Source: Ochotona curzoniae (Eukaryota; Chordata; Mammalia; Lagomorpha; Ochotonidae). Taken from it: DNA of 64,000 nt. Both the position numbers and the translations under genes were made by a program. The stretch's first letter is position 1. Every line of letters begins with the position of its first letter. A model generated the notes under the pieces. That model worked only from the letters and a program-made list of their open reading frames with translations. It searched no databases and was not told the DNA's origin. Below, piece after piece: positions 1-10,734 of the stretch. The stretch covers positions 79,662,894-79,726,893 of the forward strand of contig NW_024467119.1 of the NCBI RefSeq assembly GCF_017591425.1, read 5' to 3'.

Positions 1-111
1 TGGAAAACCAACCAACTGACAGTTGCTGCTGTTTATCTCAGAAACAAACGAAATTTAAAGGTGGGCTTTTGGCATAGTTTTTTTAAATCTTTGTTGTTGT
101 TTTTAACATTT

Positions 112-174
112 CTTAAGGAGTTGGCACAATGGCTCAACTGACTCAGCATTTAATTTGGGTGCCAGTTGTAATCC
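112..174 (+). repeat. CSINE head fragment (plus), joined to an inverted CSINE
   Basis: The sequence resembles the 5' head of a CSINE ('ggcacaatggctcaactgac', then '...gtgccagttgtaatcc') and then runs directly into minus-strand CSINE sequence at about 175. Confidence 0.5.
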
Positions 175-316
175 AGGAGCTTCTTCCAGGTCTCCCGCGC
201 AGATGCAAGATCCCAAGGCTTTGGATCATCTCTACTGCTTTCCCAAGCCACAAGCAAGACGCTGGAGGGGAAGTAGGGAAGCCAGGATATAAACTGGTGC
301 CCTCATAGGATCCTGG

Positions 317-985
317 TGTTGCAGGAATTTTGACTCCGAGTATGGCAGCAACCTCAAATTCTTGTCTCGCAGGAAAGAAGAATTTTCATGCGGACACAGT
401 TTAGTTTTAAAGTAAGATTTATTAGAAAAGTTGAGAAGAGAAGACTCCCGTCCTAGCGACGGGAGGGGGTTTGAGATAGAAAAGACCCTTACCTCCTGCC
501 ATAGTGGCAGGAGGAAAAGGACCTCAGTGCTCTGCCATAGTGGCAGGAAAATAAGAACCCTAGTCCTCTGCCATAGTGGCAGGAGGCAAAGAAGAAAAAC
601 CCGAATGAATGGTGGGGAATGCACCTTTTAAAGGTTTCCCTCAAAGATGTTTCTCCATAAACAAAGAAAATTCCTAGTTTCCATGGTACCTGGCCTTGGG
701 ACAAAAGGCCACAGAGGTGCTAGACATAGGACATTCCAGGCCTTAGGCAGATGTGTATTACTTCTTCCTGCTCTCCTTTCAATGATAAAGAGATCAGCCT
801 GAGGCCCTCCCACAATGGCCAGAGGGGATGGCCGATACTTCAGGTGGGGAATTGATATGCTAATAGCACCACTGTCCCTTGGAAGAGACGTGCATCTGGT
901 GAGTTCAAGACATGGTGGGGAAATTCTTTTACTCGGGGACCCAGAATACCCTAACTGCCTACTACCCACTCTAACTCCTCTCTCA
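317..985 (-). mobile_element. Solo LTR of an endogenous retrovirus (class I-like)
   Basis: Read on the minus strand this 669-base element starts TGAGAGAGGAG at 985 and ends CTGCAACA at 317, the canonical TG...CA ends. Direct repeats CTGG at 313-316 and 986-989 are a 4-bp target duplication, typical of gammaretrovirus-like (class I) elements. A TATA-like CCTTTAAAAGG lies at 634-624 and a polyadenylation signal AATAAA at 423-418, about 200 bases apart, which defines approximate U3 (985 to ~600), R (~600 to ~400) and U5 (~400 to 317). Only one LTR is present, with no internal genes: the product of LTR-LTR recombination. The insertion splits a minus-strand CSINE whose halves join cleanly across it. 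Confidence 0.8.
492..590. repeat. Three 36-bp tandem repeats with hairpins inside the LTR
   Basis: CTGCCATAGTGGCAG begins at 496, 532 and 568, exactly 36 bases apart. Each copy is an inverted repeat with loop TAG; in the first copy the stem is a perfect 10 bp (CCTCCTGCCA/TGGCAGGAGG, 492-514). By the TATA and AATAAA positions they fall in the R region, so they would form in the 5' leader of a retroviral transcript. Confidence 0.85.
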
Positions 986-1046
986 CTGGCAGATGCTAAG
1001 TGAAGATTTAGCCACTAGACTATTGTGCCAGGCCTGAAAATAAATC

Positions 1047-1372
1047 TTTCCAAAAATTATTTATTTTATTTGAAAGGCGGAGTCACAGAAAGAGAGGAAG
1101 GGGGGTGGAGAGAGCAAGAATCTTTTATCTACTGACCCACTGGTTCATTCCCAAATGGCCACAACGAGCCAGTTCAGCTCTAAAGCCAGGAGCCAGAACA
1201 TCTTCCTGGCTCCTCACACGGGGGCAAAGGTTGAAGGACTTGAGCTATTGTCCATCATTAGCAGGGGACTGGAACAGAAGTGGAGCAGCTGGGACTTGAA
1301 CCGGTGTCCATATGGAATATGGGAGCCAAAGGCAGAGGCTTAGCCTGATACCATGACGTTGGCCCAGGCACA
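1047..1372 (-). repeat. CSINE, minus strand
   Basis: Full-length older copy: AT-rich tail 'ttatttattttatttgaaag', internal 'cactggttcattcccaaatg' and the head end 'gttggcccaggc'. Confidence 0.85.
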
Positions 1373-1379
1373 GAGGTTT

Positions 1380-1535
1380 CAGGTGCCCCTTGGGACACCC
1401 AGATGTGTTCTTGGTTACAGCTTCCTGTTGATGCACCTGGAAGGCAGTTCCTTGATCGAATGCTTGGTTTCTGCCACTCAAGTATAAGAACCAGGCTGAA
1501 TCCTGAATCCGGCTCCTGACTAGCCCAGCCCCAGT
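1380..1535 (+). repeat. CSINE fragment, plus strand, diverged
   Basis: Contains 'gcttcctgttgatgcacctgg' type middle sequence and 'ctcctgactagcccagcccc'; head and tail are lost. 1536-1959 beyond it is AT/GC-mixed intron or upstream sequence with nothing recognised. Confidence 0.5.
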
Positions 1536-1959
1536 TTTTTTTGGAGAAACTCAATTGCAGCCTCCTTTAAGAACCTTTCCTTGATTCTCAGCATGACTTG
1601 AAAGCTGTGCTTCTGTTCTGATAACCCGTGTCAGGGCCTATGTTCTTGCCTTAAGGGTTTTTACAACGGTCTGAAATTGTAGGTACCAGGGACCAAGCTG
1701 CCTACTGTAAGGCAGAGCAGAAACCTGCCTTGATGGGAGGCACGCATTAGAGGCAAGGCAGAGGGAAGACGGGAGGGAGACTCCATCGCGGAACTCCTTG
1801 CTCAGAGTAACAGCAAAGTGCCATTATTTTCATTGCTGACTGTGTCTCAGTTGACTCATTTGTTAGGACTTAGTGAAACGCAAAACTTGCTCCAGCTCTC
1901 ATACCCAGAAGTAAGCCTAATTTTGATGATACTGAGCAGTGCCTTAATACAGGGGGTCG

Positions 1960-2860
1960 GGGAGGGTGGGGGGAACGGCCCTGTGGGGTTCTCAGACCCG
2001 TCACACCCAGGCAGCGGGGGGGCCCCGGGGACAGTGCTGTGGCCGATTGGCGCGCCCCGGAGGCCGGCCCCGGGACCTGCAGCTGTCGGGGTGACCCGGC
2101 GTCTTTCTGGGGGGCCGGGCTCCAAGAGTGCGCGTGTCTCCCGCGCTCTCAGGTGGGGAGGATTAGCGCGCCCGCCTGGCTCTAGGAGTGCTTGGGAGGC
2201 TGAACAGCACGTAATCCGGATTTGCTTCTGCCCCGGGGCTTATGGAAAACAGATGTCTCCCAGCACTGGGACGCAGCAGCGCGGCATGGCCGTGACCCAG
2301 CTGAGAGCCACTTGGAACCGAGGACGCCAAGCGGGGGCCCCGCGGGATCCAGTCAGGAGGCAGACGCTCGTCCGCGGGGCTGCGTGCGCCACTCGGACCG
2401 GCCGCGCCGCACAAAGCGCCAGGCCTTAGAGACCGCAGCTCCCGGTGCGGGCCGCGCGCGCGGAGCGGCCGGGCTGCGGGAGGCGGCGGCGGCGAGCAGC
2501 GGGCCCCGGGGCTGGACCGGCCCCCGCCTGAGGTCGCCAGTGTCGGCGGCTGCCGGGCAGGGGCGGCCAGAAGCCCGCAGCCTCTGCGGAGCGCGCGCCT
2601 ACTCCGGGGAGCCAAGCACCTTCTCGCAGTAAGTTCTTCCCCCCGCCCCCGACCTCGCCTCCCAGGCCAGGTCCTGCTGATCCGAGGCCTCCGGGAAGCC
2701 TGCCCAGGCTTATTTCCGGACCCTCGCTGCGAGCGTTAGCGGCCCAGAGCACGGCCGACAGGAGCCACGAGTGGCCGCGCCGTCTGCGGGCGCCGCGGGA
2801 AGGCTCGCACCCCAGGCCTCACCGTCCCCGCGCATCCCGGCGGGTCCGGACCTGCGTGCG
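1960..2860 (+). promoter_or_regulatory. CpG island, probable TRIM2 promoter
   Basis: Base composition jumps from AT-rich to strongly GC-rich with very frequent CpG, while both flanks are CpG-poor. An inverted CCAAT box (ATTGG) lies at 2046-2050 and a GC box (GGGGCGG) at 2560-2566; no TATA box is evident, as is usual for CpG-island promoters. It lies about 49 kb upstream of the first TRIM2 coding exon on the same strand, with no other gene between, so TRIM2 is the natural owner. Open frames across it (for example 1818-2429) look like GC-rich chance frames. Confidence 0.75.
2420..2628 (+). other. Candidate noncoding first exon of TRIM2
   Basis: A near-consensus splice donor, GTAAGT, begins at 2629 directly after '...ccttctcgca' inside the CpG island. 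No branch/acceptor needs to precede a first exon, so the transcription start cannot be fixed; the left edge given is arbitrary. Assignment to TRIM2 is inferred from strand, island and the absence of other genes. Confidence 0.45.
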
Positions 2861-4237
2861 CACGGCTCGGGAGCGGAACCTTGCAAGTCCCACTGCGGCC
2901 AGGAGAAAAGCTGCCTGTAGCTCTTAAAGCAGTAGTAGCCACAATGCTTGGGGAGGGGGGGGAGGAATGGACTCTTGCTTTCTTTTCCTCCCCGCACCAC
3001 CCCACCCCCCAAAGTTGTGGTAGTTTTTCCTGTAACTCTTTCAGATCGCTTTGTTTACTGCTAGCATCCGCGCGTACCCTCTGCCCAGGCTCCTACGAGG
3101 TGGTTCTGGCTTTCTGATAGGAAAGGAGGCGTTGATGTTTAAGGGTTTGCCAGGTCTCCGCGGAGGGTGTGTTTATTCTGGAAAACACTCGCCCCCTGTG
3201 GAACACTGCTTGCTGTTGGCTAACCAGATCCAAGCCTAAGGGTAGCGAGGAAGGTTTGCCCGCTTCATTCCTGTCAGAACTAAAGGCGTTCTATAAACCC
3301 CAAATTCGGCGCCACCCGTGACCCCCCCCCCCCCTTGATCCACAGTTTGCTTCTTCTGCATCTGTCTAATGTTTTCTCCCATCCCTGGAATCACCGGCGT
3401 TAGTGTTGGGATCAGCGTCAGGGTCAAATGCTTTTCAATACCGCAGAGGACCACCCTCAGGAGAGGAACCCAGCCCCCAGGATGCGATGGGGCGGCTGCC
3501 CTGTGTCACAGGCACCCGGATCTTTTCTGTTTTCAGCTTGTTTGGTGCAGGACTCGGAGATTGGAGTTACTGCTTAGTGCGTTTCCGGGTTGCTTTTCCC
3601 TGGGGGTGGGGTGGGAGACGGAGGCGGTGTTGTTCCCTGGTCACTCCCGCCCCAGCACGACGTGACCTCCAGTCTCGGATTTTCACTCCATTTCTTCCTT
3701 GGCAGAACCTGCCCCTTTGGCTGGAAGCAACAAAGAGCAGGAGTGATTCAAAACTCTTTGATCACCACCACCTTGCGCAAACACAAAGTGTGCGTTGAAA
3801 TTCTTTATGACTCACGTGATGTGTTCTTCCCCCTTCAAGCTCAGATTCATAGAATAATTAAGGAGAGTTAACAAAAGCCACACCCCGTCATCCACCCTTA
3901 GGGCAAACAGGGATGTGGTTGAGATGAGCTGGGCTGCCCAGCCTGGTCGTCTGGGCTGCGTACCCTAAGGTTAACATCAGATCCCTGAGTGCATTTTTGT
4001 TCTCCTCTTTTCTGTGGAATCACATTTAACTACCTGCTGGATCATGGAATCTAGGATTCCATCCTCTTTGATTGTCAAGTTTTGTTTAGATGTGGGTGTT
4101 CTCTGAGAACATTTTTCTTGTTCCTACCTTTATGTTTCTGGAAACATCTGTTGAATCCCCATTGGAAATTCCATTGTATTTGTTTAAAAAAAAAACAAAC
4201 TTCCACTTACATGGGAATTACATTTCTTGCATTATCA
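2861..4237. other. Flank of CpG island, single-copy-looking
   Basis: Repeat-free intron 1 side of the island. Contains a 13-C run (about 3322-3334) and an overlapping AP-1 and E-box site, TGACTCACGTGA, at 3808-3819. No exon recognised. Confidence 0.5.
3808..3819. promoter_or_regulatory. Overlapping AP-1 (TGACTCA) and E-box (CACGTG)
   Basis: TGACTCA at 3808-3814 overlaps the palindrome TCACGTGA at 3812-3819. Motif match only; such sites also occur by chance. Confidence 0.25.
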
Positions 4238-4523
4238 GGTTTTTTTTTAAAGATGTATTTATTTCACTAGAAAGTGTAAAAGAGAGAGAGAGATCTTCTA
4301 TCCATTGATTCACTACCGAAATGACCACAATAGCCAGAGCTGGGTCAGTCTGAGTTGGAAGCCAATAGCTTCTTCCAGCTCTCCCACGTGGGCGCAGGGG
4401 GCCAAGGACTTGGGCAATCCCCTGCTGCTTTCCCAGGCCATAAGCAGGGAGTTGGATGGAAGTATAGCAGCTGGGACATGAACCAGCACCCATATGGAAT
4501 GCTGGTGCTGGGCTAGCCCCATT
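4238..4523 (-). repeat. CSINE, minus strand
   Basis: T-rich tail then 'aaagatgtatttatttcact', 'ctgctttcccaggccataag' and head end 'gctggtgctgggctagccc'. Older, diverged copy. Confidence 0.85.
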
Positions 4524-7500
4524 GCATTATTCTTTTAATGCTGACACCAACAGGTTCCTTGTTGTGTGGTCAGCTTGTTACTTCTCATCATAAAGAAGTA
4601 TAAGAGGGAGAAACTCCTCATGAGACACTAAATATAAATGGGTTAGTCATCTCCCTGGGAACTGACCTCTGCTTTGCTTTGGTCTGCCTTTGGATATCTG
4701 TGCATTGGTGACTCTATAGAGGCTTGATCAGGCGTGATCTGTTGGCTTGGCCTTTTCCAAGCAGCAGTAATGTGTCCGCTCTGCAGGTGGTGAACTGTTG
4801 GCCTAATCAGTGGAGATAACCCAGCCAGCTGACATAGCAATGCTTAGACAATCCTGGGGAAATAACATTGCCAGGATTTTCTGCTTGTCTCACCAGTCCA
4901 TTAAAAATCATACAGCTTGACTTATACCACATCCCTCTGGGATGACAAATTCACAAAAGGCAATTTTAGCTTGATCTTCCCAGGTACCAGCAGTTTGTGC
5001 TGCTGGGAGCTGGTGAGATACTTTTGATACTTTCACTAATGATAAAGACAGGAAGAATCATTTTCCTACAATTATTTTTCAGGCTGTTTGAAAGACCTCT
5101 AGCTCTGTTGTCTTAAAAGGCTTGAGGTAAAAGCTAACTTGCCCTTTTACTTCCTCATCACCAGTAAACCCTGTGTATTCCAGTTCACCCATCTTAAAAT
5201 TGAAGCATCAATGAATGAAAATTGTTACCTGTTGCTGTGTGTACTATGTGGTAAAGCCTGCAGTGTTTACTGAATTGGTACAGACTCTTTTTTTCCTTGT
5301 CATCATTCCCTAAACAATATAGTAAAACAATTACTTATCATATTACATGTGTATTACCCTGTTACATTAGCACGTTGTAGAATATAGTTTTATAGTAATT
5401 TAGAGTATATGTACAGATGTACATGCTGTATGCAAATAGTACATGCGTTTATGTAAGGAACACGAATGAGTACTCCTAAACAACTCTTTGTTGGGCTGCT
5501 GTATACTGACCCTCAGGCAGATCTGAAGTGCTGAACATGTAATAGGTGGGACTCACATATTTTCAGGAAGAAAATAACAGGTCCCTTGATATGGGTAGTG
5601 TTTGGACTTAGAATCTGAAGAATCAAAAAGTATAATCTGTGAGATAAATAGGTAGAAAAATAAGGAGCCACTGTTGATTGACCACTCAGCTTTGGTGTAA
5701 TTTCAGAGGGTTTGGTAGAAATTCAGTCTCAGAAACTGAAGTTTTGTGGGCAAATATTTTATCTTACTAATGGCTCCTTCCTTTGTGAAACTGAGTTCTC
5801 TTTTGCATATCCAGCTTTTGTTGCTCCTCTTTATCCCGAAATGGAGATGACCTCTGCCTACAATTTTCAGGGCATTTTTCATTTTTTGTAATATACCGCA
5901 CATCTAGATGAGGTTCGTTTTTGCAGGAGGACTGACCTGGCAGGCTAGAATGTGTTCTTGAGTCAAACAAAAGCACCGGATCTGTGAGCATCTCTATTAA
6001 CTTGTGACAGTTGGAAGTGCTGCAATAGTCACTGTGCATGCAGGTTGTGCTGTGCCTCACTGCAGCAAGATGGATGAACCCGAGTCGCGCTGCTGACTTT
6101 CAGAGCCAGAGCGATTTGCAGGGTTATACTGGAGGCAGCTGGAGTCCTGGGAGGTGATTCACCTTCTAAGTCAACATCTTGGCAGTGTTAGTGTTCTCCT
6201 GATGTCAGCATGTCTGTTATTCGAGGGATGCCTTTTTCTGTGTCGTCATTGATTTAACCTAGAGTGTCCCGAAAGGCATAACTTGCTGAGCATGCAATGT
6301 CATTCCAGGAGGATCAGGGCCAGCCCTCGGGAACTCCCCTGCAGGCCTTCAGGGCTGCTGACTGGGGACTAGGAAGCCAACAAGGGGTCATGCTGTCCAA
6401 AAGGCAAATCTAGAAATAGGACCCCAAATGAGAAAAGGTGGAACAAGTTTCGCTTTAGCTTGTTTTACTCAGTCAGGCAGAAGGAAAGAAAGATAGCACA
6501 CAGCGCACAGCTCAGTCTGCCAGCTGACAGGGGTGTATTGAACTGTAGATCTGGAAAGGATGATCTGAGCCTGGAGGGAGCTTTCAGGCCTTGGATGTGA
6601 TGAGCATCCTTCTCTCAGCCACTCACTGATTTGCTCCAAGGATTTGCTCACCTGGGAACTCAGGTCTGGATCCTCTGGTCCAGCCACATACTTTCTGAGA
6701 GCGTTAAGGTGGTCCTGTAGTCTGGGCCTGGCTACTCCCCTTATCACTGAGGGGTTTGTTCTTGACTCTTTCAACTTGACCTAAGTGAAGTGGCATTGAC
6801 TACCTGCCTGCAAGCCTCTTGCCTGGCACACGGTTCTATTCCTGTCGTGGTTGTTCCCCAGCACCAGGCAGTAGTTGGTCAGAGGCCATGGGCAGTCCTC
6901 AGTGACACACCAGGAGAACCCTGCGGCTGGGTAAATGATAGATATGCTTGAGTCTTGCATTATTTGAGAGGATGAGATCAGTCTCTTTAATCATGAAAAG
7001 AGCCTCTCAGACTAAACAAAGACAGAGTGGGCTCCTGTACTGACTACATGCCATTTATTTAAATTAGTGTTGCATATCCAACAGGGGCTGCCGAGCTGTT
7101 ATAAAACCAATGGAAAGCGTGAGTTTTCCTGGGCCTTTGCCCAGAGATAAAAAAGGCATTAACCACATTGAATGGAATTTGCATCTTGTTAGACTGGCTG
7201 GATGGCCTGGACCCTGGGACACAGTGGGAGGTGCAGGTCTGTTTAGTATGCAGTCTGCCTCAGTATGGTTCCACTGGGAAAGAGACTAGTGAACCAGAAG
7301 TGTCAGTGGGGGAGGGGAGAGGCTGAGAATTACAGGGTACTCTGGAGAAAGGAAGCTTGGGGTCAGGTGTGCCCCCTCCCGCAAGGCTGAGGGTGCACTC
7401 TGCAACAACAAAGGCCTTTGTGGTAGTATTGCAGTGTGCATGATCTCCTGGCTGACTTGGGACAGCTGGCTGTCTGGTATTCAGTGTCCACAGCTTCCTG

Positions 7501-7769
7501 TACTCATCCTGTGCATTCTGTTTATGGAAGGTGAAAGTGAGTACTCTGTTAGAGACAGAGATGAGGAGAGTAAACCCTTTAAGCAGTGTAAGACATGTCT
7601 TTTGGACACTGCCTTACGTAGGATAGCCAATGAGAAGTCACCCAGAGAAAAGTGGTTAAAAGTGGCCTTGGATGGTTAGGATCAGGTTCTTGGCTCCAGC
7701 TCACACAAAACGACACAGGTAAACGTTAACAGGAAGGTTTATAGTTACCAAAGCAAAAGAAGATATTCA
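4524..7769. other. Repeat-poor intron, 3.2 kb
   Basis: No SINE, LTR or exon recognised over 3.2 kb, which is unusual for this window. The part at 5280-5480 is AT-rich. Short open frames here look like chance. Confidence 0.4.
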
Positions 7770-8082
7770 GCATTGTGGCACATCCAGTTAAGCTCCTGTC
7801 TGAGATGAGTGCTAATTCAAGTCCTGGCAGCTCTGCTTCCAATCCAGGTTCCTGCTAATGCACTTGGGAAAGAAATAAAAGCTGGCCCAAGTGCTGGGAC
7901 CCCTGCTGTCTACATGGAAGACCCAGATGGAGTTCCAGGATGGCTTCGGCCTAGCTTAGCCCTGACCTTTATGGCCATCTTGAGATGGAAGCATTCTCCC
8001 CTTATTTTGTTAGGTCCTCCATCTCACTTTCTCTATAACTCTGGCTTTCAAATAAATAAATAAATGAATCTTTTTTAAAAAG
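7770..8082 (+). repeat. CSINE, plus strand
   Basis: Starts 'cattgtggcacatccagtta' and ends in '(aaata)n atgaatctttttt'. Older subfamily with the 'ggaagacccagatggagttc' middle. Confidence 0.85.
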
Positions 8083-8515
8083 TGTACAGACTTGAAGGAG
8101 TGCAGGGATGTGTGAGTAAACCATGTTCAATAAGGTTTGGGTTTATCCCTTCATAAGATCTAGGAATTGAATATTCCTAAAGGGTTGTGTTTGAAACAGT
8201 GTTTAATTTTACATTATCGTGGGTGGGGTTTGAGACGGGATTTGAACACTACACATTTTCCTTTTGGGGAAATCACATCAGATGCATGATAGATATAGGC
8301 GTGTCAGCCATGATAATTTTGTTATTTTGCTATTATAATTTGTTATAGGTCATTGCAAGGATACAGTTAACAGCCATTCACTGTATTTTGGTTGGCACAG
8401 AGTCTGAGTGACAGTTTTCCAGAAATAGTGGGAGGTTCAGGTATGGTAGACAGGGTCGGAAGGAGGGGCTGGCGACCTCAGCTCTCTCCTTGCTAGCTCT
8501 CCTTGCCTGCATTAA
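8083..8515. other. Intron, nothing recognised
   Basis: AT-rich, no repeat or exon seen. Confidence 0.35.
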
Positions 8516-8586
8516 AAGGACACTCATGTGGAATCCCGGTGCTTGCAAAGTGAAGATTTGGCCATCGAGCCATTGCACCAGGCCCG
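8516..8586 (-). repeat. CSINE 5'-end fragment, minus strand
   Basis: 'gtggaatcccggtgcttgca' through 'gagccattgcaccaggccc' is only the 5' third of a minus CSINE. Confidence 0.7.
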
Positions 8587-10311
8587 TCATCATCCCGTTT
8601 TCTTCAGCATCCACATCCTAGCCATATGCAGCACTTGGTACTTCTGGGGTCTCTAAAACAGAAAGCCAGCATAGGTCCTCAGCCTCTGTGTCCCATGTGT
8701 GGCTTCACTGCCCAGGACAAATAATCCCGAGTAGTTTTAAGTGTGTTAAAGTGTAAAGGCAGAAACTGACTGCAGGGAGGAAGTGTGCAGCTGAAGAACA
8801 GAAGTGTGCAGTCTGTCGAGGGTATGCTGGAGATGAGCGTCAAAGCTGAGTGTCATCTTCATGCAAATCCTAACTGCTAAAGAAGGCAGTGGTCCAACTA
8901 CATTTAGCAAGCGCTTGCTGGATCTGAGCGCCTGGCTCCTGCTCCCATTAAACAGGATGCTGTTGGTATGTTCTAATACCATGCTTTGTCTGTCAGTCAT
9001 GACACTTACTCTCTACAAGTGAGTCTCTAATGACAAATGCCCCACTGTGCACCTGGTTGTAGGCCATCACACAGACAGTGTGGAATGAAGTAACTGGTGA
9101 CCAAGTGCTTAAAGGATGGACCATAATCTTGTTTTCCCCTACTTTCTGCCATCAAGTAGTAATTACCCTTCACTTGTCCTTCTCTCTTCTCACCCTCATC
9201 CTCATCCCAAACCCTTCTCCCCAGCAAGTGTTTCAACCCAGATATGGAAGTAATTGATGCCTTAAGGCAAAAACCCACTCAGAGGTGCCATGGCATCTGC
9301 CAATGCAGCCTGAAAAGATCTAGGGCCTCAGAAAGGGAAGAGGTGAGCCTGTGGAGGAAGGGCGTGCAAAGTGTTTTTTCTTGTGATATTTATTTTGATG
9401 TCTGCTTTGGCTATAGATCTGGCTCAGAAAGCATATTTTGTTCATTGTTAATACAATTTCATTAAAAGACCAAAAAGAAATTGGATTTCTCAGGGATTTC
9501 TTCTTAAAGGATTTTACTTATAAACTGTTTTGCTTAAACAAAGGCTCCTGGTTGTTAAAAAGCATCTAATGCAGATCAAGTTCATATTGCTTTCTCTAAA
9601 AAAAACCTTTAAATGGCCAGAACAGAAGATAGCTATTTTTAAGAATTTGCTTCAGCCAAAGCAGTTATCAGTCATAAGAGGGGGACAGAATTTGTGGGGT
9701 TAGGAAATTCAGAATCCCATCTGCAGGGGATGTGGGTTTCATTTGTAATTCAGTACAAAATATTCTTGGCATGTTAGGGGCTTATTCCACGTGAGACGCA
9801 TCATGCTAACATGAAGTCTAATGGAACTAAGTGGATTCCTTTTTGCCAGCATACTTTTCCTTGCCCTTTTATCAGGTTTCTTGGAGAACTGCCTCTCCCT
9901 GAGTGCCGCCAGGACTTCCTGTGAGGAGCTGATCCTGCTGGTTGCCTTATTCAGCCGTTCAGCTCCTATCTGCTGATGAGTGTTGGAGGGTGCAGGGAGT
10001 TCACAGCTGAGCAGAGGCAGAGGCTGCCGCTGTAGGTGGAGGAGGAAACCAGACTGACTGCCTGTGTGCTAGATTGGTTTTTGTCCAGTCCTTAGAAACC
10101 CAGAGCCCAGCTCCCCGGAATTCTGGCACATGATGACCACTACAGTGCATAGAGTGTTCGTGCGTTTGCTGTGTTTGGCATCCACAACTCAAGAATGATC
10201 TCTTGTTGGTTCATTTAAAATCAGTGACCAGGGTGTGCAGTTTGTTGAATCAATGCCAAAGGCAAAGTTTTTTAAAGTAAGCTAATTTAAAGCCTTTAAA
10301 ATAGAAACATT
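8587..10311. other. Intron, nothing recognised
   Basis: About 1.7 kb without a recognisable repeat or exon; the open frames in it are short and unrelated to anything I know. Confidence 0.35.
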
Positions 10312-10627
10312 TAGAGATAACACTGTGGCACATTGGGTTAAGCTACCACCTATGGTACGAGCATCACAAGTGCTGACTTGAGACCAGGCTGCTCTGCTTC
10401 TGATCTAATTCCCTGCTAACGCTCCTGGGAAACAGCAGAGATGGTCCAAAGTGCTTGGATCCCTGTTACTCACATGGGAGACCGGGGTGGAGCTCCTAGT
10501 TCCTGGCTTCTACCTGGCAAGCCCCGATCGTCTTGGCCATCTGGGAGTGAACCAGCAGGTGGAAGAACTCTGTCTCTTCCTCTCTCTAGCACTCTACCTG
10601 TGAAGTAAATAAATATTTTTAAATTAA
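10312..10627 (+). repeat. CSINE, plus strand
   Basis: 'aacactgtggcacattgggt' head, 'cctgggaaacagcagagatg' middle and 'gtgaagtaaataaatatttt' tail. Confidence 0.85.
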
Positions 10628-10734
10628 GATTATAAAAGCATTTAACTTCAAAACTATTTTGAGTTTGTATGGTTTTAGAGGGCCAGTTTTTTATTTTAGG
10701 ATGTAAATATTTACTAAATGTGTTTTCTTGTTGT

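Larger units (their letters stand above)
175..1030 (-). repeat. CSINE (minus) interrupted by the solo LTR
   Basis: Minus CSINE body occupies 175-316 ('ttccaggtctcccgcgcag', 'ctgctttcccaagccacaag'), and the 5' end of the SINE resumes at 990-1030 ('gaagatttagccactagac'). The SINE's A-rich 3' part is missing on the left. The LTR lies between the halves. Confidence 0.75.

Noticed and set aside
492..590. Regularly spaced 36-bp repeats as a CRISPR array
   Set aside because: Only three diverged copies with no unique spacers, inside a retroviral LTR in mammalian DNA.
2253..2290. MSPSTGTQQRG-like reading as the missing start of the long TRIM2 isoform
   Set aside because: The short GTQQR resemblance is not followed by a splice donor at the right place and the preceding residues differ.
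1818..2429. 203-codon open frame across the CpG island
   Set aside because: Stop codons are rare in GC-rich DNA; the sequence has island features and no protein similarity I recognise.
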